A DNA stretch of 64,000 nt from Bacilli bacterium (GTDB lineage: Bacteria; Bacillota_I; Bacilli_A; RF39; UBA660): NCBI GenBank assembly GCA_900753325.1, contig CAADYO010000017.1, forward strand, positions 28,980 through 92,979, written 5' to 3'. Under the pieces are notes generated by a model. That model was given only the letters and a program-made list of their open reading frames with translations. It did no database searches and was not told where the DNA came from. The translations under genes were made by a program, and so were the position numbers. Shown here in pieces: positions 34,790 to 44,107 of the stretch (position 1 is the stretch's first letter; the number at the start of each line of letters is the position of its first letter).

Positions 34790-35938
34790 ATGGAAAGCAT
34801 TGGTATTATTGCTGAATATAATCCTTTTCACAATGGTCATTTATATCACATAAAAAAAATCAAAGAAAAATATCCTGATGCTACTATCATTTTAGTAATG
34901 TCCGGTAACTTTACAGAACGTGGTGATATAGCACTTATTGATAAATGGAAACGTACAAAAATAGCTCTTTTAAGTGGAATCGATTTAGTAATAGAATTAC
35001 CATTTCCCTTCGCCACTCAAAGTGCTGACTATTTTAGTTATGGTGCTATTACACTTTTAGAAAAATTAAAAGTAGAAAAAGTTATTTTTGGTAGCGAGTC
35101 AGATGACATAGAAACATTAAACCTAATAGCCAAAACCCAACTAGACAATGAAGACTTCGATAAACTTATCAAAGTCTATTCAAAACTAGGTAAAAACTAT
35201 CCAACAGCTATTTCCCTTGCAATTAAAGATTTAACTAACAAAGAAATTAATACTCCTAATGACTTACTAGGAGTAAGTTATATAAAAACAATCCTAAAAT
35301 ATAATTATAAAATAATACCAGAAACAATAAAAAGAACAAATGATTACCATAATGAAATAATGAATGAAGAAATTTCCAGTGCAACAGCAATTAGAAAAGC
35401 TTTAAAAGAAGGAAAAAGTGTCAAAAAGCAAGTACCAGAATACACCTATTCCTATCTATGTGACCTTCACTTTATGGATGATTACTACCAAATATTAAAA
35501 TATAAAATTATAACTGAAAAAGATTTATCTATTTACACATCAGTAGAAGAAGGCCTAGATAAATTACTAAAAAAAGAAATAACTAGAGCATCATCATATG
35601 ATGATTTAATTAAGCATATCAAGAGTAAACGTTATACTTACAATAAATTACAAAGAATGCTTCTTCATATTCTCTGCAATTTTACTAAAGAAGAAAAAAA
35701 TAATTTTAATGAGATAACCTACATCAGAATCCTAGGCCTAAATAATAAAGGACAAAAATACTTAAATAATATAAAAAAAGACCTAGATATACCATTAATC
35801 AGTAAAATAAAGAAAGAAAAAGATCCAATGCTCTCATTTGAAATTGAAACCAGTAAAATTTATGCCCTAACTCTAGATGAAAATAAACAAGAAGACTTAA
35901 TAAAACAAGAATATCAAAGAATAATAAAAGGAGAATAA
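34790..35938 (+). CDS. tmcAL: tRNA(Met) cytidine acetate ligase
   Basis: TmcAL (YlbM) forms N4-acetylcytidine at the wobble base of elongator tRNA-Met from acetate and ATP. The 382-residue protein starts IGIIAEYNPFHNGHLYHI with the HxGH nucleotide motif (His14, His17), followed by VMSGNFTERGD, DLVIELPFPFATQSADYF, PNDLLGVSYIK and the basic ISSATAIRKAL-like EISSATAIRKAL. The ATG at 34790 follows GAGGT; a longer in-frame start would place the promoter in the gene and is rejected. Confidence 0.94.
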   Translation: MESIGIIAEYNPFHNGHLYHIKKIKEKYPDATIILVMSGNFTERGDIALIDKWKRTKIALLSGIDLVIELPFPFATQSADYFSYGAITLLEKLKVEKVIFGSESDDIETLNLIAKTQLDNEDFDKLIKVYSKLGKNYPTAISLAIKDLTNKEINTPNDLLGVSYIKTILKYNYKIIPETIKRTNDYHNEIMNEEISSATAIRKALKEGKSVKKQVPEYTYSYLCDLHFMDDYYQILKYKIITEKDLSIYTSVEEGLDKLLKKEITRASSYDDLIKHIKSKRYTYNKLQRMLLHILCNFTKEEKNNFNEITYIRILGLNNKGQKYLNNIKKDLDIPLISKIKKEKDPMLSFEIETSKIYALTLDENKQEDLIKQEYQRIIKGE

Positions 35939-35940
35939 AT

Positions 35941-36618
35941 ATGATTAAAAGTAAGAAAACAGGACAAGTAATTGTCATATCATCACCATCTGGAGGCGGT
36001 AAAGGCACTATTATTGCCGAACTATTAAAACGAAATAAAAATCTTTGGTTGTCAGTTTCAACAACTTCAAGGCCAATGCGTACTAATGATATCGCTGGAG
36101 TAACTTATAACTTTGTAACAAGAGATGAATTTATCAAAAAAATAAATGAAGGCTATTTCCTAGAATATACTGAATATGCCGGAAATTACTATGGAACGCC
36201 AATTGGACCCATTAAAGAAAAACTAGACCAAGGAATAGACGTAATCTTAGAAATTGAAATTGAAGGAGCTAGTAACATAAAAAAACTAATTCCCGAATCA
36301 CTATTTATCTTTATTATGCCACCTTCTATTAAAACACTCGTTAAAAGATTAAAAAAACGTAACACTGATACAAATGACAAACTATTAAAACGTTTCCATA
36401 AAACATATAAAGAAATAAATGAAGTAACAAAATATAATTATGTAGTAGTAAATGATAACCTAGAAGACGCCATAGATAAAGTTGAAGCCATTATAAAAGC
36501 TGAAAAATGTAGTGTTAACCGTATAGAAGAGGTTTATCTAGATACTAAAGAAGAAGAAATCCATGAGTTATTAATGGAAGAAGATTATAATAACGACTCA
36601 CTATCAGAAAGGATATAA
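35941..36618 (+). CDS. gmk: Guanylate kinase
   Basis: Gmk phosphorylates GMP to GDP. The 225 residues have the P-loop SSPSGGGKGT (14-23), GMP-binding VSTTSRPMR and GNYYGTP, VILEIEIEGASNIKK and a lid region with LKKRNTD. A C-terminal acidic extension of about 20 residues (IHELLMEEDYNNDSLSERI) is longer than in most homologues. The gene follows tmcAL by two bases; AAAGGAG at the end of tmcAL serves as SD. Confidence 0.95.
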   Translation: MIKSKKTGQVIVISSPSGGGKGTIIAELLKRNKNLWLSVSTTSRPMRTNDIAGVTYNFVTRDEFIKKINEGYFLEYTEYAGNYYGTPIGPIKEKLDQGIDVILEIEIEGASNIKKLIPESLFIFIMPPSIKTLVKRLKKRNTDTNDKLLKRFHKTYKEINEVTKYNYVVVNDNLEDAIDKVEAIIKAEKCSVNRIEEVYLDTKEEEIHELLMEEDYNNDSLSERI

Positions 36619-36626
36619 AAAATATT

Positions 36627-36965
36627 ATGAAAGATAACTTAAAAGAATATTTATCATACATTGATAATTTATCATCAAAAGAAAAAGTAGCCGATTTAGA
36701 GAAAGTAATAGAAAGTCACCTAATTCAAATAAAATTTTTTCAACATGAAAGACTAATTCACTTAATTGTAACTGTCTTTGTCGGAAGCATGACTATCCTA
36801 TTTCTACTATTTGGACTTCTAACTTCTAATATAATGTTATTTATTCTATTTGCCGCAACACTAATTTTATTTATACCATATATATTTTATTATTACTTTC
36901 TAGAAAATGGAGTTCAAAAGCTCTATAAACAATACTGGACTCTTCTAGATAAAGCAAAAAAATAA
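36627..36965 (+). CDS. Small protein with two membrane helices, unknown
   Basis: I do not recognise this 112-residue protein. A charged, partly coiled N-terminus (residues 1-40) is followed by two strongly hydrophobic helices (about 45-67 and 70-90) and a short basic end. It lies eight bases after gmk with AAGGATAT upstream and is the last gene of the rightward unit, ending at a bidirectional terminator. Confidence 0.65.
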   Translation: MKDNLKEYLSYIDNLSSKEKVADLEKVIESHLIQIKFFQHERLIHLIVTVFVGSMTILFLLFGLLTSNIMLFILFAATLILFIPYIFYYYFLENGVQKLYKQYWTLLDKAKK

Positions 36966-36996
36966 AATAGGCACCAAAACCTATTTTATTTTTTTT
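36962..36996. terminator. Bidirectional terminator
   Basis: AAAATAGG and CCTATTTT arms with an eight-base loop, T-rich on the right; it serves the unit ending at 36965 and the sortase gene ending at 36981. Confidence 0.75.
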
Positions 36997-37691
36997 GCAA
37001 CTATTATCAAATATGATCCTTTAGGTTGATAATAACAAGTTTGAAGTACTAAAATATCCTCATCACTAACATCAACAGAAGTATCATAAATTGATTGTTC
37101 CTTAAACCATTTTAAATGATTAATATATTCACTATCGTTTAATAATAAATTAACATGACGATAGTCTTTCGTTGCTATATAAACTGAAAAGATTTTATAA
37201 TGATATTCTTCATCCAATGTTTTCAAATAAATATCACTATGTTGATCATAATAATCTTTATTAGCATAATTTTCTAAAAGTGTAAATTCTGTATCAACAA
37301 GAGTAGAATTATGACCATATATAAGTATCTTTCTATCAGAAATATTATTTCTATAATCTAAAAATACACTACCAGCTGTATTATAACTCTTATCAAGTAA
37401 ATGTGATAAATAATATTCATTATCACTAGTATGAGCAACAGGTACTTTTAAATCAGTATTAGGAATAGACAATTCTCCAATAATATCTGTATTATTAAAT
37501 TGCTTTTGATACTCTAAAATAACACTATTATCATACTCATCATGTTTCCCAATATCAATATATTTAACTTTTATCTCATTATTATCCTTCTCTGCTTTCA
37601 TATCTTGATAATAATTACTATTATAAAAAGCAAAACCTACAAGTAACAAAAATAATACAAATAAACTAATTTTAAAGATTTTCTTTTTCAC
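36981..37691 (-). CDS. Class B-like sortase, catalytic arginine not conserved
   Basis: The 236-residue protein has an N-terminal anchor (8-22), then IIGELSIPNTDLKVPV, FLDYRN, ILIYGHN with catalytic His127, and LVLQTCYY with catalytic Cys219. Family members end in a strand with an essential Arg about eight residues after the Cys. Here the strand reads GSYLIIVAKK, with Tyr227 at that place and no Arg nearby. It lies next to a protein with a PPNTG sorting motif, a probable substrate. GTG start after GAGGGATAGTT. The class B call rests on the VxxxxxNxxYLxHxx text (DNEYYLSHLL). Confidence 0.85.
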   Translation of the reverse strand: MKKKIFKISLFVLFLLLVGFAFYNSNYYQDMKAEKDNNEIKVKYIDIGKHDEYDNSVILEYQKQFNNTDIIGELSIPNTDLKVPVAHTSDNEYYLSHLLDKSYNTAGSVFLDYRNNISDRKILIYGHNSTLVDTEFTLLENYANKDYYDQHSDIYLKTLDEEYHYKIFSVYIATKDYRHVNLLLNDSEYINHLKWFKEQSIYDTSVDVSDEDILVLQTCYYQPKGSYLIIVAKKIK

Positions 37692-37708
37692 AACTATCCC
37701 TCTATTCT

Positions 37709-37742
37709 TAAAAAAGCAAATAGAACTCCATAAAGGAATTCT
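37709..37742 (-). terminator. Terminator between surface protein and sortase
   Basis: AGAATTCC and GGAGTTCT (one G:T) with a five-base loop lie past the stop of the 37760 gene, with T-rich sequence a few bases further on. Some readthrough into the sortase gene is likely. Confidence 0.5.
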
Positions 37743-37759
37743 TTTGTTAAAAACTTTTC

Positions 37760-39817
37760 TTAATTACTCTTTCTAAGTACTAGACCCATACCAATTGTAC
37801 CAACAGAAATTAATGTAATCAATAATAAATTACTATTATTTTTATCATCTACAATAACACCTGTATTAGGTGGAAGTATTTCCGGATCAGTTTTACCTAT
37901 ATCTTTCTTTCCCCATTTTGCATATACTGTTAATTCTTCCAAAGCCATACCATCTAATTCTAATTTAGTACTTTCTGTAAACTCAGTATTTAATAATTTA
38001 TATAACTCTTCAAAGTTTCTTTCTTCAGCATACTTTTCTGCTAAAGAAGAATCATCTGCTATATACCAACCTAAGAAGACATAATCCTCCCTTGACGCAC
38101 TAGCAAGAATTCTTTCAGCAAGATTCATACTATTACCATAAATAGTAATATCAAAACCTAATTTATCCAACATTTTAGCTGTTGAGCCATCAATATTCAT
38201 CATACCTTCAGTAGCGTTATAATAAAGTCTTGAAATTGGAGTCCAAACATATGCTTTATTTTCTTTATCAAAGATGAACTTATAAGTTAAAGAATTTGGA
38301 GAATCATGATATTGATAAGTAAATTCATGCTTTCCATCTCCACCTACTTCTTTGTTAACCGTTGTAAGAGTAAAACGATATAAATCTTCTCCATAATCAT
38401 TAACAACATCTACTGTTGAACTTATATCTTCCCTATTTTCTACATAATCTTCATGATTATCAACTGTAACATCACTACTAGCTTTAAAACTTCCACCAGT
38501 TATAACAATTGTACCAGTATATTCTGGATGAGTACTATTAGGATCATCAACAACGTCACTATCTACTTCTCCAGTTCCCTCAGCCACATAAACAGTATAT
38601 TCTTTTATGTAAACAGTAGAAGGACTTAAACTTGTATTACTAGTTGCTAATGAATGTGGATCAATACTAGTTAAATAACTATTATCAATAGAAATTTCAT
38701 ATGAAGCAACAATTCCATCTCCTGCAAAAGTACTACTTGGATTACTCTTACCATTACCACAAGTAGTAATATTTGAATTATTGGTTATTTTAGTACCTAC
38801 ACTATTTAAGAAATAAATACCACTTTGACCATTATTAGTTACTTTAAAAATAGAATTATTAATTTCTGTTTTACCATCACTAACTTCACTTAAACTTCTA
38901 GTAATATTTAATCCACGAAAACCATTACCATCAACTGTAACAGTACTATTAAATGTTGATAATGAAATATTAGTTAAACCATGATAAGAATTGTTATTAG
39001 CATTAATAAAAGAATCACGACTAACTACATGTCCATTATTAATACCACCTGCTCCTTTATTATTAGAAGCATTCATAGTACTACCATTATTTAAATAAAC
39101 ATATGCATTACCAATACTAGCAAGCCCATTCATTTTATTGCCATTCATATCTAAAGTACTATTATCTAAATTAATAGTTAAACTTTTACTTTCATGTGCA
39201 TATATACCATCATTGATAGTGTTATTAGATGTTGAGAAACGACCATTAACTACATTAACAACAACTGTAGTCTTGTAAAGTACCATACCACCAGCATTTC
39301 CATCTAAATTTAAGTTTGTATTATTGATATCAACAGTAAATTTACCACTAGTTAAAGTATAAATACCATTACCAGACCAACCAGCAGTACCAGCTGCTAA
39401 ACTTCCACTTATTGTAACTGCTGTGTTGACAACTAACTTATTGTCAGTACCTTTTACTCTAATACCATTTTGATATTCTGAAAAATTAAATGTACCTGTA
39501 CCATTAAAAGTCAAACTACCTTTTTCAGTTAAAACAATGGCATTATTGATTTCACCTTCACTACCAACTTCACCAGTTCCAACGAACTTAACTTCTCCAT
39601 TAGTAGTAAAAGTCTTTTCACTTGCAATAGTAAAACTAAGATTAGTATAAGTACCGGCTTCAAATACTATCTCATCATTACTATTAACAGCACCTTGAAT
39701 TTGTTCATTATCCATACTAGCATCAACAGTAGCACTACTTGCGTTAACCGGTACTAAAAAACCTAAAGTAATAACTACAAATAATCCTAATAAAATATTC
39801 ATTAAACTTTTTTTCAT
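37760..39817 (-). CDS. Cell-wall-anchored beta-helix surface protein, likely sortase substrate
   Basis: A signal peptide (residues 1-26, ending ASS) is followed by about 400 residues of short Asn/Gly-rich repeats (NLDNSTLDMNG, YVYLNNGSTMNASNN, TVDGNGFRGL) typical of a right-handed parallel beta-helix. A more globular part follows. The C-terminus carries LPPNTG (648-653), a membrane helix and RKSN, which is an LPxTG-like cell-wall sorting signal. The adjacent sortase gene supports anchoring. Related beta-helices bind or cut glycans, but no catalytic residues can be named here. It has a strong promoter and a long structured leader. Confidence 0.8.
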   Translation of the reverse strand: MKKSLMNILLGLFVVITLGFLVPVNASSATVDASMDNEQIQGAVNSNDEIVFEAGTYTNLSFTIASEKTFTTNGEVKFVGTGEVGSEGEINNAIVLTEKGSLTFNGTGTFNFSEYQNGIRVKGTDNKLVVNTAVTISGSLAAGTAGWSGNGIYTLTSGKFTVDINNTNLNLDGNAGGMVLYKTTVVVNVVNGRFSTSNNTINDGIYAHESKSLTINLDNSTLDMNGNKMNGLASIGNAYVYLNNGSTMNASNNKGAGGINNGHVVSRDSFINANNNSYHGLTNISLSTFNSTVTVDGNGFRGLNITRSLSEVSDGKTEINNSIFKVTNNGQSGIYFLNSVGTKITNNSNITTCGNGKSNPSSTFAGDGIVASYEISIDNSYLTSIDPHSLATSNTSLSPSTVYIKEYTVYVAEGTGEVDSDVVDDPNSTHPEYTGTIVITGGSFKASSDVTVDNHEDYVENREDISSTVDVVNDYGEDLYRFTLTTVNKEVGGDGKHEFTYQYHDSPNSLTYKFIFDKENKAYVWTPISRLYYNATEGMMNIDGSTAKMLDKLGFDITIYGNSMNLAERILASASREDYVFLGWYIADDSSLAEKYAEERNFEELYKLLNTEFTESTKLELDGMALEELTVYAKWGKKDIGKTDPEILPPNTGVIVDDKNNSNLLLITLISVGTIGMGLVLRKSN

Positions 39818-39953
39818 TTTTTCCTCCCAATATTATTATTTAGATATTATTAAAAACTATGCATAATACCCATTTTTTATCAAGAGAATAAAATAAATAA
39901 AATCAACCGAACCCAACTGGCTAATATCTAAATATTAAACCCTCCTGAATTAG
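39818..39953 (-). promoter_or_regulatory. Long structured 5' leader of the surface-protein mRNA
   Basis: About 136 bases separate the predicted transcription start from the ATG. A 13-base inverted repeat (39837-39849 and 39922-39934) lies in it, the inner copy just upstream of the GGGAGG ribosome site. A competing stem uses GCTAAT near the 5' end and ATTAGC. I see no known riboswitch signature. Regulation is inference. Confidence 0.45.
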
Positions 39954-39959
39954 CTCACT

Positions 39960-39988
39960 ATAATAATTAAAAAAAATCTATTTGTCAA
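39960..39988 (-). promoter_or_regulatory. Strong promoter for the surface protein 37760-39817
   Basis: Perfect TTGACA, 17 bases and TATTAT, read leftwards. Confidence 0.7.
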
Positions 39989-40021
39989 TATTTTAAACGT
40001 TAAAAACGCATTTTTGCCAAG

Positions 40022-40052
40022 AAAAAAAGACATTTCAAACGAAATATCTTTT
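40022..40052 (-). terminator. Terminator after mutM
   Basis: AAAGATATTTC and GAAATGTCTTT pair over 11 positions with a four-base loop and a run of T leftwards. Confidence 0.85.
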
Positions 40053-40058
40053 CAAATA

Positions 40059-40880
40059 TTATTTTTGGCATTTAGGGCAATAGTAAGTACCACGTCCCGC
40101 TATTCTACATACTTCAATTGCGGATGAACATTCCGGACAAAATCCTTTCTTCTTACCATGAACCAATAACTCATTTTGGAATAAGCCATGTACCCCTTCA
40201 CTAGATGTAAAGCTCTTAATTGTTGTTCCACCTTTTTTAATAGCTTCTTTTAAAACTAATCTAGTATTTCTAATTATCTCATCACATTCATCTACTGAAA
40301 CATCACAAGACTTTCTATATGGACTAATCTTACTTCTAAAGAGTATTTCATCATCATAAATATTACCAATACCCGTAATAATACTTTGATCAAGTAAAAC
40401 TGTCTTTATTGGTAACTTCTTATTATGAAGTTTTTCATATAAATATTCTTTAGTTAAACCACTATCGTCAAATTCATATCCAAGTTCTGATAAAGGTTTA
40501 ACATCATTGACTTTATCTTTATCAATTAAATACATCTTTCCAAACTTTCTAACGTCATGATATCTAAAACTAATATCATCATCTAATATAAATTCAACAT
40601 GTTCATGTTTTACAATTGGATCATTCTTCTTTCTAAAGAAAAACTTTCCTTCCATTCTTAAATGAATTAATAATACATCTTTATCCAATAGAACTTTAAT
40701 AAATTTACCACGTGTAGTAACATCTAAAATCTTTTGACCAATTATTTCTTTTTTAAATTGATCAGTTGTAGGATAAGCAATAATATTATCCCAGTAAACA
40801 TTACATTCTGTAATCTTTTTTCCTACTAATCTTGGTCTTAAACTATTACTAACTGTTATTACCTCTGGTTTTTCAGGCAT
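40059..40880 (-). CDS. mutM: Formamidopyrimidine-DNA glycosylase (Fpg)
   Basis: MutM removes oxidised purines such as 8-oxoguanine and cuts the abasic strand. The 273 residues begin MPEKPEV, with the catalytic Pro2 and Glu3. They include GKFIKVLLD, LIHLRMEGKF, FRYHDVRKFGKMYL, the helix-two-turn-helix (GIGNIYDDEILF) and the C-terminal zinc finger CPEC...CPKC. The usual MPELPEVE has Lys at position 4, an unusual but not catalytic change. ATG at 40880 follows GGAGGTGG. It is the last gene of polA-ASCH-mutM. Confidence 0.96.
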   Translation of the reverse strand: MPEKPEVITVSNSLRPRLVGKKITECNVYWDNIIAYPTTDQFKKEIIGQKILDVTTRGKFIKVLLDKDVLLIHLRMEGKFFFRKKNDPIVKHEHVEFILDDDISFRYHDVRKFGKMYLIDKDKVNDVKPLSELGYEFDDSGLTKEYLYEKLHNKKLPIKTVLLDQSIITGIGNIYDDEILFRSKISPYRKSCDVSVDECDEIIRNTRLVLKEAIKKGGTTIKSFTSSEGVHGLFQNELLVHGKKKGFCPECSSAIEVCRIAGRGTYYCPKCQK

Positions 40881-40900
40881 AACTCCACCTCCCAATTAAC

Positions 40901-41254
40901 CTAAGCATCAAAATTACTTTCTATATATTTAAACTTAAAAGCTACCAGTTTACTATTATTAAAATCTTCTTTAAATATCTTAACTAATATTTCAACCAAA
41001 TCTTCTTTAGAACTTCCCGGAAGAATCCTTTTAATATCATTATCTAAAAGTAATTCATCTATATCTTTATAAATAGTCTTTTTAATAATCTTTGTCTTAA
41101 TATATTTACCCTTTTCATCAAGATTATTAAATATTATAAAATCTCCCGCTAAAATCTTCTCTGACTTTTCATTTAATAATCTAACTTCAATATCTTTCTT
41201 CCCAGCTAACATCAAATAATAAATATCATTATAGACATTATATGTATACTCCAT
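40901..41254 (-). CDS. ASCH-domain protein
   Basis: A 117-residue protein with the ASCH/PUA-like pattern: LMLAGKKDIEVRLLNEKSEKI (GKKxIExR motif), AGDFIIFNN and a basic C-terminal strand. ASCH proteins bind RNA or modified nucleosides and some have amidohydrolase activity, so no single function can be given. It lies between polA and mutM with 13- and 20-base gaps. Confidence 0.8.
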   Translation of the reverse strand: MEYTYNVYNDIYYLMLAGKKDIEVRLLNEKSEKILAGDFIIFNNLDEKGKYIKTKIIKKTIYKDIDELLLDNDIKRILPGSSKEDLVEILVKIFKEDFNNSKLVAFKFKYIESNFDA

Positions 41255-41267
41255 AACCTTCTAGCTC

Positions 41268-43880
41268 CTACTTAGCTTCATACCAATTGTTACCAATTTC
41301 AATATCAACTTTTAAAGGTACATCTATTTTAAAAGTATTTTCCATTATATCTCTAACAATTTCACTAACTTCATCTATCTCATCATCTAAAACATTAAAC
41401 ACAAGTTCATCGTGTACTTGAATTAACATTTTACTCTTTAAGTTACGTTTATCAAACTCTCTATATATTTCAACCATAGCCTTCTTTAGTATATCAGCAG
41501 CTGTTCCTTGAATTGGTGTATTTAAAGCCATTCTTTCTCCAGATGAACGTATCATATAATTTTTATTTTTTAACTCTTCAATTACTCTTTTTCTATTCAT
41601 TAATGTTCTAACGTATCCATTAGCGTAAGCATCAGCTATCTCCTTAGCTTGAAAATCTCTAATACCAGGATAATTTTCTAAATAATCATCAATAAATTTT
41701 TTAGCAGTCTTAACATCTATTCCTAAGTCCTCTGATAATCCAAAACTACTAATACCATATAAAATACCAAAGTTAACCGCCTTAGCTGTTCTTCTCATAT
41801 CTTTAGTAACAGAAGACATATCTACTTTAAATATATCAGCAGCTGTTCTCGTATGAATATCCTCATTATTTACAAAGGCATTAATCAAATTAATTGCCTT
41901 AGACATAGAAGCAAATATTCTAAGTTCAACTTGTGAATAATCGCTAGAAAGTATTTTTGAATTGTGATCTGGTACAAAAGCTTTTCTAATTAAAGCTGAA
42001 TATTCTGCTCTAGCCGGAATATTTTGTAAATTAGGACTAATACTTGAAAGTCTACCCGTTCTCGTCAATGTTTGAGTAAATATAGTATGAATTCTTCCAT
42101 CTTCTCTTACTTCAGCTTTTAATCCAACAGCATAATTAGTATAAAGTTTAGCCAAAGTACGATACTCTAATATCTTATCAACGATCGGATTAACATTCTT
42201 TATTTTATCTAAAATATCTTTACTAGTAGAAAATTTATTATCCTTAACTTTTTTAGGATATGGTATAGCTAAATCAACAAATAAAACCTTAGCTAACTGT
42301 GTTGGAGACATAATATTAAATTGAGTACCAGCTAATTCATAAATTTCTTTTTCTTTAGCATCTAACTTTTCTTTTAACTCTTCTTCCACTTTCGTTAAAT
42401 AATCTACATCAACTTTTATACCAGTAATCTCCATATCAGCTAAAACCTCAGCTAATGGCATTTCAATATTATTAAATAAATCAAGTTCCCCATCATCACT
42501 TAACTCTTTCAATAATCTCTCTCTCGTCCCATAAATAAATTGTGCCTTTTGACAACAAATTTCTTTTAGTCTTTCTTCTTCTACCGCTATAGGTCTTTTA
42601 TCAGTTCCATAAGTATCTTCATATATTGGCAACTGATAATCAAAACTTCTTGCTACAAAACTAATATCATCTTTTACAACATAGTCAAGTAAATACGCTG
42701 CTATCATTGTATCAAATGAAACATTTTTAAATTTAACATCTAAAGAATTTAAAACTACTAAAGACTTTTTATAATCATATGTAAATTTCAATACATCAGA
42801 AGAAAAAATGTCCCTATATTTTTCAATATTATCTTTATTTATAAAATAACCTTTTTCCCCATCATAAATACCAATTCCAAGTATTTCACTCTTACTATAA
42901 ATAGAACCTCTAGTTTCTAGATAATAAGCAAAATCTTTATTTTTAAATTGTCCTATATCATCTATAACCAATTCTTTAGTATCATCTTTTTCTTCACTTT
43001 TCTCTTCAACTAATGATTCTAAATCTAATTTTCTAAGTAATGAATGAAATTCCAATTCTTCCAAAATACCTGCTAATTTACTCTTATCGGTAATTTCATA
43101 CTTACAGTCTTCTAAAGTAAAGTCTAATGGTACTTCTTTATATATGGTAGCAAGATCATAACTCATATAAGCATTATCTTTATCAGCTAATAACTTTTCT
43201 TTTGTTTTTCCCGTAACACTTTCAATATTAGCATATAAATTATCTAAACTACCATACTTAGAAAGCAAACTAATAGCTGTCTTTTCACCAATTCCTTTTA
43301 CACCTGGAATATGATCACTAGCATCACCCATCAAAGCTTTTAAATCAACCATTCTAGCAGGCTCAACCTGATAAGTTCTCATAAATTCGTCCCTATCCAT
43401 CATAATATGACCAGATTGTTTTAAAAGCTTAACTGTAACTTCATCACTTATTAACTGTAATAAATCTTTATCACTACTAACAATAGTCGCAATAAATTCA
43501 TCTTCCTCATCTACAATTCTTGCTAAAGTACCAATAATATCATCGGCTTCATAATTGTCGATTTCAAAATGTTTAATGCCAAAAGCATCTAACACTTCTT
43601 TTGCTTTTGGAAATTGTACCCTTAATTCATCAGGCATCTCTATTCTGCCAGCCTTATACTCATCATATTTATCATGCCTAAAGGTTTTTCCCTTATCAAA
43701 TGCCACTAATATATAACTAGGTTTCTCTTCCTTAATAATTTTATTCATCATATTAATAAAACCATATAATGCATTAGTAGGAAAACCTTTAGAATTTCTC
43801 ATGATAACACCTTGATAAGCTGTAGCATAAAAGCTTCTAAATAAGAGGTTATTACCATCTACCAAAATAATTTTCTTCAT
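41268..43880 (-). CDS. polA: DNA polymerase I
   Basis: The 870-residue protein has three parts. The 5'-3' exonuclease (1-~290) has LVDGNNLLFRSFYA, VSSDKDLLQL and GVKGIGEKTA. The middle 3'-5' exonuclease-like domain (~300-470) reads FAYYLETRGS where an active domain has DxE, so it probably lacks proofreading, as in Bacillus and Thermus enzymes. The polymerase has SSDYSQVELRIFA, RRTAKAVNFGILYG and VQVHDELVFNV. It lies 49 bases downstream of the SOS-linked small membrane gene and may share its induction. Confidence 0.98.
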   Translation of the reverse strand: MKKIILVDGNNLLFRSFYATAYQGVIMRNSKGFPTNALYGFINMMNKIIKEEKPSYILVAFDKGKTFRHDKYDEYKAGRIEMPDELRVQFPKAKEVLDAFGIKHFEIDNYEADDIIGTLARIVDEEDEFIATIVSSDKDLLQLISDEVTVKLLKQSGHIMMDRDEFMRTYQVEPARMVDLKALMGDASDHIPGVKGIGEKTAISLLSKYGSLDNLYANIESVTGKTKEKLLADKDNAYMSYDLATIYKEVPLDFTLEDCKYEITDKSKLAGILEELEFHSLLRKLDLESLVEEKSEEKDDTKELVIDDIGQFKNKDFAYYLETRGSIYSKSEILGIGIYDGEKGYFINKDNIEKYRDIFSSDVLKFTYDYKKSLVVLNSLDVKFKNVSFDTMIAAYLLDYVVKDDISFVARSFDYQLPIYEDTYGTDKRPIAVEEERLKEICCQKAQFIYGTRERLLKELSDDGELDLFNNIEMPLAEVLADMEITGIKVDVDYLTKVEEELKEKLDAKEKEIYELAGTQFNIMSPTQLAKVLFVDLAIPYPKKVKDNKFSTSKDILDKIKNVNPIVDKILEYRTLAKLYTNYAVGLKAEVREDGRIHTIFTQTLTRTGRLSSISPNLQNIPARAEYSALIRKAFVPDHNSKILSSDYSQVELRIFASMSKAINLINAFVNNEDIHTRTAADIFKVDMSSVTKDMRRTAKAVNFGILYGISSFGLSEDLGIDVKTAKKFIDDYLENYPGIRDFQAKEIADAYANGYVRTLMNRKRVIEELKNKNYMIRSSGERMALNTPIQGTAADILKKAMVEIYREFDKRNLKSKMLIQVHDELVFNVLDDEIDEVSEIVRDIMENTFKIDVPLKVDIEIGNNWYEAK

Positions 43881-43929
43881 TTAAATCACCTATTATTTAG
43901 TATAACACAAACACTACTCATTTTCTATT

Positions 43930-44079
43930 TTACTTATCAATATTTGTATAAACATTCTGAGTATTATATCCCACTTCTAATCGTCTCAGATGATCAGCAG
44001 CCATAAACAAGCATAATGTTACAAAACTATAAATTGCCAATATAATTAAACCCTTTCTCAAATCAAATTTAATCGTCAT
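43930..44079 (-). CDS. 49-residue single-pass membrane protein, probable SOS-regulated
   Basis: The frame runs from an ATG (44079) behind GAGGAGTGATT to TAA (43930). The product has a basic cytoplasmic start (TIKFDLRKG), one helix (about residues 11-28, LIILAIYSFVTLCLF) and a short extracellular tail of about 20 residues. It is transcribed divergently from lexA by a perfect consensus promoter with an SOS-type box in the spacer. This fits the position and topology of the SOS-induced division inhibitors YneA and SosA, which are divergent from lexA in Bacilli, but there is no LysM domain and no sequence match I can see. Function as a division inhibitor is inference. Confidence 0.75.
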   Translation of the reverse strand: MTIKFDLRKGLIILAIYSFVTLCLFMAADHLRRLEVGYNTQNVYTNIDK

Positions 44080-44107
44080 ACTAATCACTCCTCTCAATTA
44101 CACTTTA

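Noticed and set aside
39818..39953. c-di-GMP, SAM or preQ1 riboswitch in the surface-protein leader
   Set aside because: None of the conserved core sequences of these classes is visible; only generic stems are seen.
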